From an uncultured Collinsella sp. (GTDB taxonomy: Bacteria; Actinomycetota; Coriobacteriia; Coriobacteriales; Coriobacteriaceae), in contig CABUTO010000018.1 in the NCBI GenBank assembly GCA_902494535.1, forward strand, positions 1 to 40,977: 40,977 nucleotides of DNA. The letters are read 5' to 3'. The translations under genes were made by a program, and so were the position numbers. The number at the start of each line of letters is the position of its first letter. Position 1 is the first letter of the stretch. Below are positions 37,924 through 40,977 of this stretch, piece after piece. The notes under the pieces were generated by a model. It searched no databases. It had not been told where the DNA came from and was given only the letters and a program-made list of their open reading frames with translations.

Positions 37924-40332
37924 CTATTTCGTCTTGCCGGTAATGAGCGTCTTAAGACCCAGGCCGATCAGGCCCAGGCCCATGCGCACGCGACCGGGGC
38001 GATGGCGCTCGATGGCCTTGGTCTTGCCAGCGGGCTTATCGCGACGGGCGCTCGTCTCGGGTGCGGGCTTGGTGACCTGCGTCTCGGGCCGAGGTGCAGG
38101 TGCAGGCTCGGGCTCAATGACGGTCGCCTGGACCTCTTGGACCTTGGGTGCTACTGGCTGCGGCTCGGCCTCGGGGGCAGGTTCCGCCTCAATGACGGGC
38201 TCGGGCGCGGCCTCGGCGTTGCGATAGGCACGCTCCAGCAGGGCTTCCTGCGAGTTGAAGGGTTTCTCACCCTCTGCACGCTCCACGGGAACCCAGGTGC
38301 CGTCACTCGTCAGACTGCGTGCCTTCACGTTGTCCCGCAGCTGCATGCCCATGTACTCGTGTACCAGGGCGCGGCAGGTGGGGTCGAGCACGGGGAAGGC
38401 GATCTCCACGCGGTGCTCGGTGTTGCGTGTCATCATGTCTGCCGAGCTCAGGTAAATCATGTCCGAGTCCACGCCAAAAGCGTAAACACGGGCGTGCTCC
38501 AAAAAGCGTCCGACGATGGATCGGACATGCACGTTCTCGGTCTTGCCCGGAACACCGGGCTTGAGGCACGAGATGCCGCGGATGATCATGTCCACGCGGA
38601 CTCCAGCGCACGATGCCTCGGCGATCTTGTCGATGACCTCGCGGTCGGTGAGCGAGTTGAGCTTAAAGAACACGCGGGCGGGCTCGCCAGCGAGAGCGCG
38701 CTGAATCTCGCGATCCAGACCGCGTATGATGAGCGGCTTGAGGCCTACGGGCGCCACACCCAGGAAGCGGTAATCGCCGCGCAGATTGCCCAGCGACAGG
38801 TTGCGGAAGAATAGGTTGGCGTCCTCGCCGATGCCGGGGTGGGCGGTCATGAGCATAAAGTCGCTGTAGAGTTTGGCCGTCTTCTCGTTAAAGTTGCCGG
38901 TGCCCAGCAGCGTCAGGCGCGTTAGCGCCATGCCCTCGCGATAGGTGAGCTGGCAGATCTTGGAGTGGCACTTAAAGCCCTCGGAGCCGTAGATGACGGT
39001 GCAGCCGGCCTCTTCCAGGCGCTCGGCCCACTCGATGTTGTTCTGCTCGTCAAAGCGCGCGCGGAGCTCCATGAGCACCGTGACCTCTTTGCCGTTCTCG
39101 GCGGCATCGATCAGCGACTCGCACAGGCGGCTCTGCTTGGCCACGCGGTAGAGCGTGATGCGCAACGAGATGCACTCGGGGTCATAGGCGGCCTCGTGCA
39201 CCAGGTCCAAGAACGGGTTCATGGCCTCATAGGGATAAAAGAGCAGCTTGTCGTGCTGCAGCACCTGCTCGCGGATGGAGCGGGTCATGTCGATGGTGGG
39301 GTTGGGCTGCGGCTTAAACGGCGTAAAGAGCAGCTCGTTGCGCAGGTGCTCGGGAATCTTGCCCTCAATGCCAAAGACGTAGCCCAGGTCGAGCGGGATA
39401 TCGCAGGTAAAGACAGAGCGGCGCGAAAGCTCGAGCGCCTTGCGGATGGTCTTGAGCGTCGCCTTCTCGAGCGACCCCGAGACCGCGAGCACTACCGGCT
39501 GCAGACGCAGGCGCTTCTTGAGGATGCGCTTCATGTGCTGGCGGTAGTCCTCTTCCTCCTCGACGCCCTCGCCGTCCGGATCGATGTCGGCGTTGCGGGT
39601 GACTCGGATGAGCGCGCGGTCGAGTGGCTTGTAGGAGCCAAAGCAGCTGTCCAGGCAGGCGAGGATGACGTCCTCGAGCAAGATGTAGGAGTAGGTGCCG
39701 GTGGGCGAGGGGATCTCGACCACGCGGTTCATCGAGGCGGGAATCTCGATAAGGCCCAGCAAGCTCTCCTCGTCGGTGACGCCGTCCAGGCCACAAGCCA
39801 GATAGAGTGCGCCGTTGCGCAGGTTGGGGAAGGGATGGCGCGGGTCAATGACCAACGGCGAGATGACCGGCGACACGTAGGCCTGGAAGTAGCGGGTTAC
39901 AAAGGTGCGCTCCTCGGGCGTAAGCGAATCGATGCGGGCGCGGTGAACGCCCAAGGTGTCGAGCTTGCCCTCGATGCTCTTAAAGATGGACTCCCAACGG
40001 GTAAGGAGCCCGGGCATTTCGGCCATGACAGCATCGACCTGTTCGGAGGCGGTCATATTGCTCTTGTTGTCGACAGGTTGTTTTTTGAGCTCTGCCAGAT
40101 CGGACAGGCCGCCCACGCGCACCATGAGAAACTCGTCGAGGTTGGACTCGAAAATCGACACGAACTTTAGACGCTCGAACAGCGGAACGGTCTCATCGAA
40201 GGCTTCGTCAAGCACGCGGTTGTCAAAGCGCAGCCAGCTAAGCTCTCGGTTTTGCGTGTACGAGAAGTCGCGCGGCGGCTTGCGCAGCTTTGCGGCGGCT
40301 TGCTTCTTTTCGATTTTGCTCGGCATATGCAT
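37924..40332 (-). CDS. ppk: Polyphosphate kinase 1
   Basis: The 802-residue enzyme makes polyphosphate from ATP. The N-terminal domain starts NRELSWLRFDNRVLDEA and FVSIFESNLDEFLMVRV; the catalytic part has LLFYPYEAMNPF, ITLYRVAKQSRLCESLIDAAENGKEVTVLMELRARFDE and the phosphorylated His in GFKCHSKICQL, then LLGTGNFNEKTAKLYSD and VHVRSIVGRFLEHARVY. A C-terminal extension of about 100 residues, rich in Pro, Glu and Ala and ending with a basic segment, is not part of the family core. Two ATGs (40332 and 40326) are possible starts. Confidence 0.95.
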   Translation of the reverse strand: MHMPSKIEKKQAAAKLRKPPRDFSYTQNRELSWLRFDNRVLDEAFDETVPLFERLKFVSIFESNLDEFLMVRVGGLSDLAELKKQPVDNKSNMTASEQVDAVMAEMPGLLTRWESIFKSIEGKLDTLGVHRARIDSLTPEERTFVTRYFQAYVSPVISPLVIDPRHPFPNLRNGALYLACGLDGVTDEESLLGLIEIPASMNRVVEIPSPTGTYSYILLEDVILACLDSCFGSYKPLDRALIRVTRNADIDPDGEGVEEEEDYRQHMKRILKKRLRLQPVVLAVSGSLEKATLKTIRKALELSRRSVFTCDIPLDLGYVFGIEGKIPEHLRNELLFTPFKPQPNPTIDMTRSIREQVLQHDKLLFYPYEAMNPFLDLVHEAAYDPECISLRITLYRVAKQSRLCESLIDAAENGKEVTVLMELRARFDEQNNIEWAERLEEAGCTVIYGSEGFKCHSKICQLTYREGMALTRLTLLGTGNFNEKTAKLYSDFMLMTAHPGIGEDANLFFRNLSLGNLRGDYRFLGVAPVGLKPLIIRGLDREIQRALAGEPARVFFKLNSLTDREVIDKIAEASCAGVRVDMIIRGISCLKPGVPGKTENVHVRSIVGRFLEHARVYAFGVDSDMIYLSSADMMTRNTEHRVEIAFPVLDPTCRALVHEYMGMQLRDNVKARSLTSDGTWVPVERAEGEKPFNSQEALLERAYRNAEAAPEPVIEAEPAPEAEPQPVAPKVQEVQATVIEPEPAPAPRPETQVTKPAPETSARRDKPAGKTKAIERHRPGRVRMGLGLIGLGLKTLITGKTK

Positions 40333-40363
40333 CTGTCCGTTCAGTCCCCGTAGAGGACGGTAG

Positions 40364-40725
40364 CCTAACTCTAATTCACTATTGTCTCAATTTAGTCGAC
40401 CGCTGGCACTGACGTATCGCGTGAACGGTATCTTTACCTACTTCTTACGCTGACAAGTTATAGGACTGACGCCCTGCTCGTCTGCAAGCGGTCTATATCC
40501 TCACTCAACTGGTACGTAAGTGTGAATAAGAATGATGGATAGCTGAATATCATTGAATGCAGGCGGAAACGTAAACAAACATCATTTATATACATAAAAC
40601 CGATTTAGCTATGCAATTCTGAATCAAAAGTTTAGAGATGCAATTGCAAATAGTTTTTAGGAAAAAAGAGCGTTTACCTTAGAAAAGTTACTTTAGAACG
40701 CCGAAGTACATTATGGGGGAATCTC
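40364..40725. other. AT-rich intergenic region between ppk and arcA
   Basis: No gene was found here. The part from about 40500 is much richer in A/T than its surroundings. TGAAT words, the half-site of ArgR-type boxes, occur at 40523, 40544, 40554 and 40620; the spacings of 21 and 10 fit helical turns. GGAAACGTAAACA (about 40565-40577) resembles a LacI-family/cre half-palindrome. The ppk promoter (minus) and the upstream part of the arc control region should be here. The assignments are tentative. Confidence 0.35.
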
Positions 40726-40800
40726 ATGCGATATACCGTTCATCGCACTTTGTTGACCGTTCGGGGGCGAGGTGGAATTGCGGGTGGAATTTGGATATAA
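40726..40800 (+). CDS. Possible 24-residue leader ORF before arcA
   Basis: A small frame starts at ATG 40726 behind GGGGGA and ends at TAA 40798-40800. It begins MRYTVHRTLLTVRGR and contains four Arg residues within the first 15. A regulatory leader for the arginine deiminase gene is conceivable. There is no clear terminator after it, and a tandem repeat GGTGGAATT (40771-40779, 40783-40791) lies inside, so the region may instead be a promoter. Confidence 0.3.
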   Translation: MRYTVHRTLLTVRGRGGIAGGIWI

Positions 40801-40882
40801 CTAGAGCTGTCAGCAAGCAGCGTCCGCTATGGAAGGGCGCTGAGAGATTCGGCCGAAAGGCCCGAAAGAAAGGTAGGAGGCC

Positions 40883-40977
40883 ATGACGAAAGGTCTGCAC
40901 GTGCCTTCCGAGATCGGCAAGCTCAGGAAGGTCTGCCTGCACCGTCCCGGCGACGAGCTCCTCAACCTGCCGCCCGA
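40883..40977 (+). CDS. arcA: Arginine deiminase, N-terminal part (runs off the window)
   Basis: The first 31 codons read MTKGLHVPSEIGKLRKVCLH and then RPGDELLNLPP, the conserved start of ArcA (GLHVxSEIGxLkxVxLHRPGxEL). The enzyme converts arginine to citrulline and ammonia in the ATP-yielding arginine deiminase pathway. ATG 40883 follows a strong AGGTAGGAGG site. The hairpin GGCC-GAAA-GGCC (about 40852-40863) lies in the leader. The catalytic residues are outside the window. Confidence 0.93.
   Translation, partial: MTKGLHVPSEIGKLRKVCLHRPGDELLNLPP

Noticed and set aside
40836..40866. CTGAGAG in the arcA leader as a TPP riboswitch
   Set aside because: The other conserved TPP blocks (such as CCTGA and TAATGCC-like parts) are missing and arcA is not a thiamine gene.
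40724..40942. A 72-codon minus-strand frame across the arcA start
   Set aside because: It covers the arcA ribosome site and N-terminus in antisense, has no ribosome site and no recognisable similarity.
1..40977. tRNA, rRNA, CRISPR array, prophage or replication origin
   Set aside because: No cloverleaf, rRNA segment, regularly spaced repeats, phage structural genes or DnaA-box cluster was recognised by eye in the gaps.

Overview
The window comes from a high-GC Gram-positive gut-type bacterium, most likely Collinsella or a close relative in the Coriobacteriia (Actinomycetota). This rests on GC-rich codon use, strong AGGAGG-type ribosome binding sites, an acetylase-type lysine pathway, acetate fermentation genes, the start of an arginine deiminase gene, and protein sequences typical of that class. 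No rRNA, tRNA, prophage or CRISPR array was seen. The only transposon material is the last 90 coding bases and right end of an IS3-family element at the left edge.

Layout. 1-2.5 kb: IS3 end, a DUF2974 hydrolase-like gene between two similar small palindromes, and a nucleoid-associated NdpA-type gene. 2.5-8.1 kb: lysine/diaminopimelate block. On the minus strand a lysine riboswitch precedes a LysA-DapA fusion, then dapB and dapH; a divergent M20 deacetylase (probably DapL) completes it. 8.2-11.7 kb: HigBA toxin-antitoxin, a small membrane protein, an FxLYD protein whose ribosome binding site is buried in a stem, and an XRE-like gene followed by a membrane Ser/Thr kinase. 11.7-16.1 kb: secreted coiled-coil/lysozyme-like protein, MOSC protein, and an ATP-grasp ligase plus aspartate racemase pair suited to a D-Asp peptidoglycan cross-bridge. 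16.2-19.6 kb: a complete ECF transporter (S, A-A fusion, T) behind a Trp-Trp-Trp leader peptide and attenuator, which points to tryptophan uptake.

19.7-22 kb: sortase-anchored C69 dipeptidase. 22-27.3 kb: lipid kinase with a 30-residue membrane protein behind it, RNase D, YugP-type zinc peptidase, exonuclease VII (xseA, xseB) and a HIT protein. 27.4-31.3 kb: two tandem acetate kinases facing pta. The first has changed residues at three normally conserved active-site positions. 31.5-33.8 kb: UDP-galactopyranose mutase and a GT2 glycosyltransferase. 34.1-40.3 kb (minus): P1 peptidase, maf, DJ-1/PfpI, a TrmA/RlmD-type RNA methyltransferase and polyphosphate kinase. The arginine deiminase gene begins at 40883.

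The least expected content lies between genes. Two elements at 33.8-34.15 kb share a core of about 50 nt but carry different, perfectly self-complementary outer arms (21 and 29 bp) and a covarying inner stem. Each lies just downstream of a stop codon, in the same orientation as the gene it follows. A nested 29-bp inverted repeat after pta and a UUCG-capped rod near dapH have a similar build. A 3' tail of a lost GT2-like gene lies between the first two. Together these suggest a family of structured gene-end elements.
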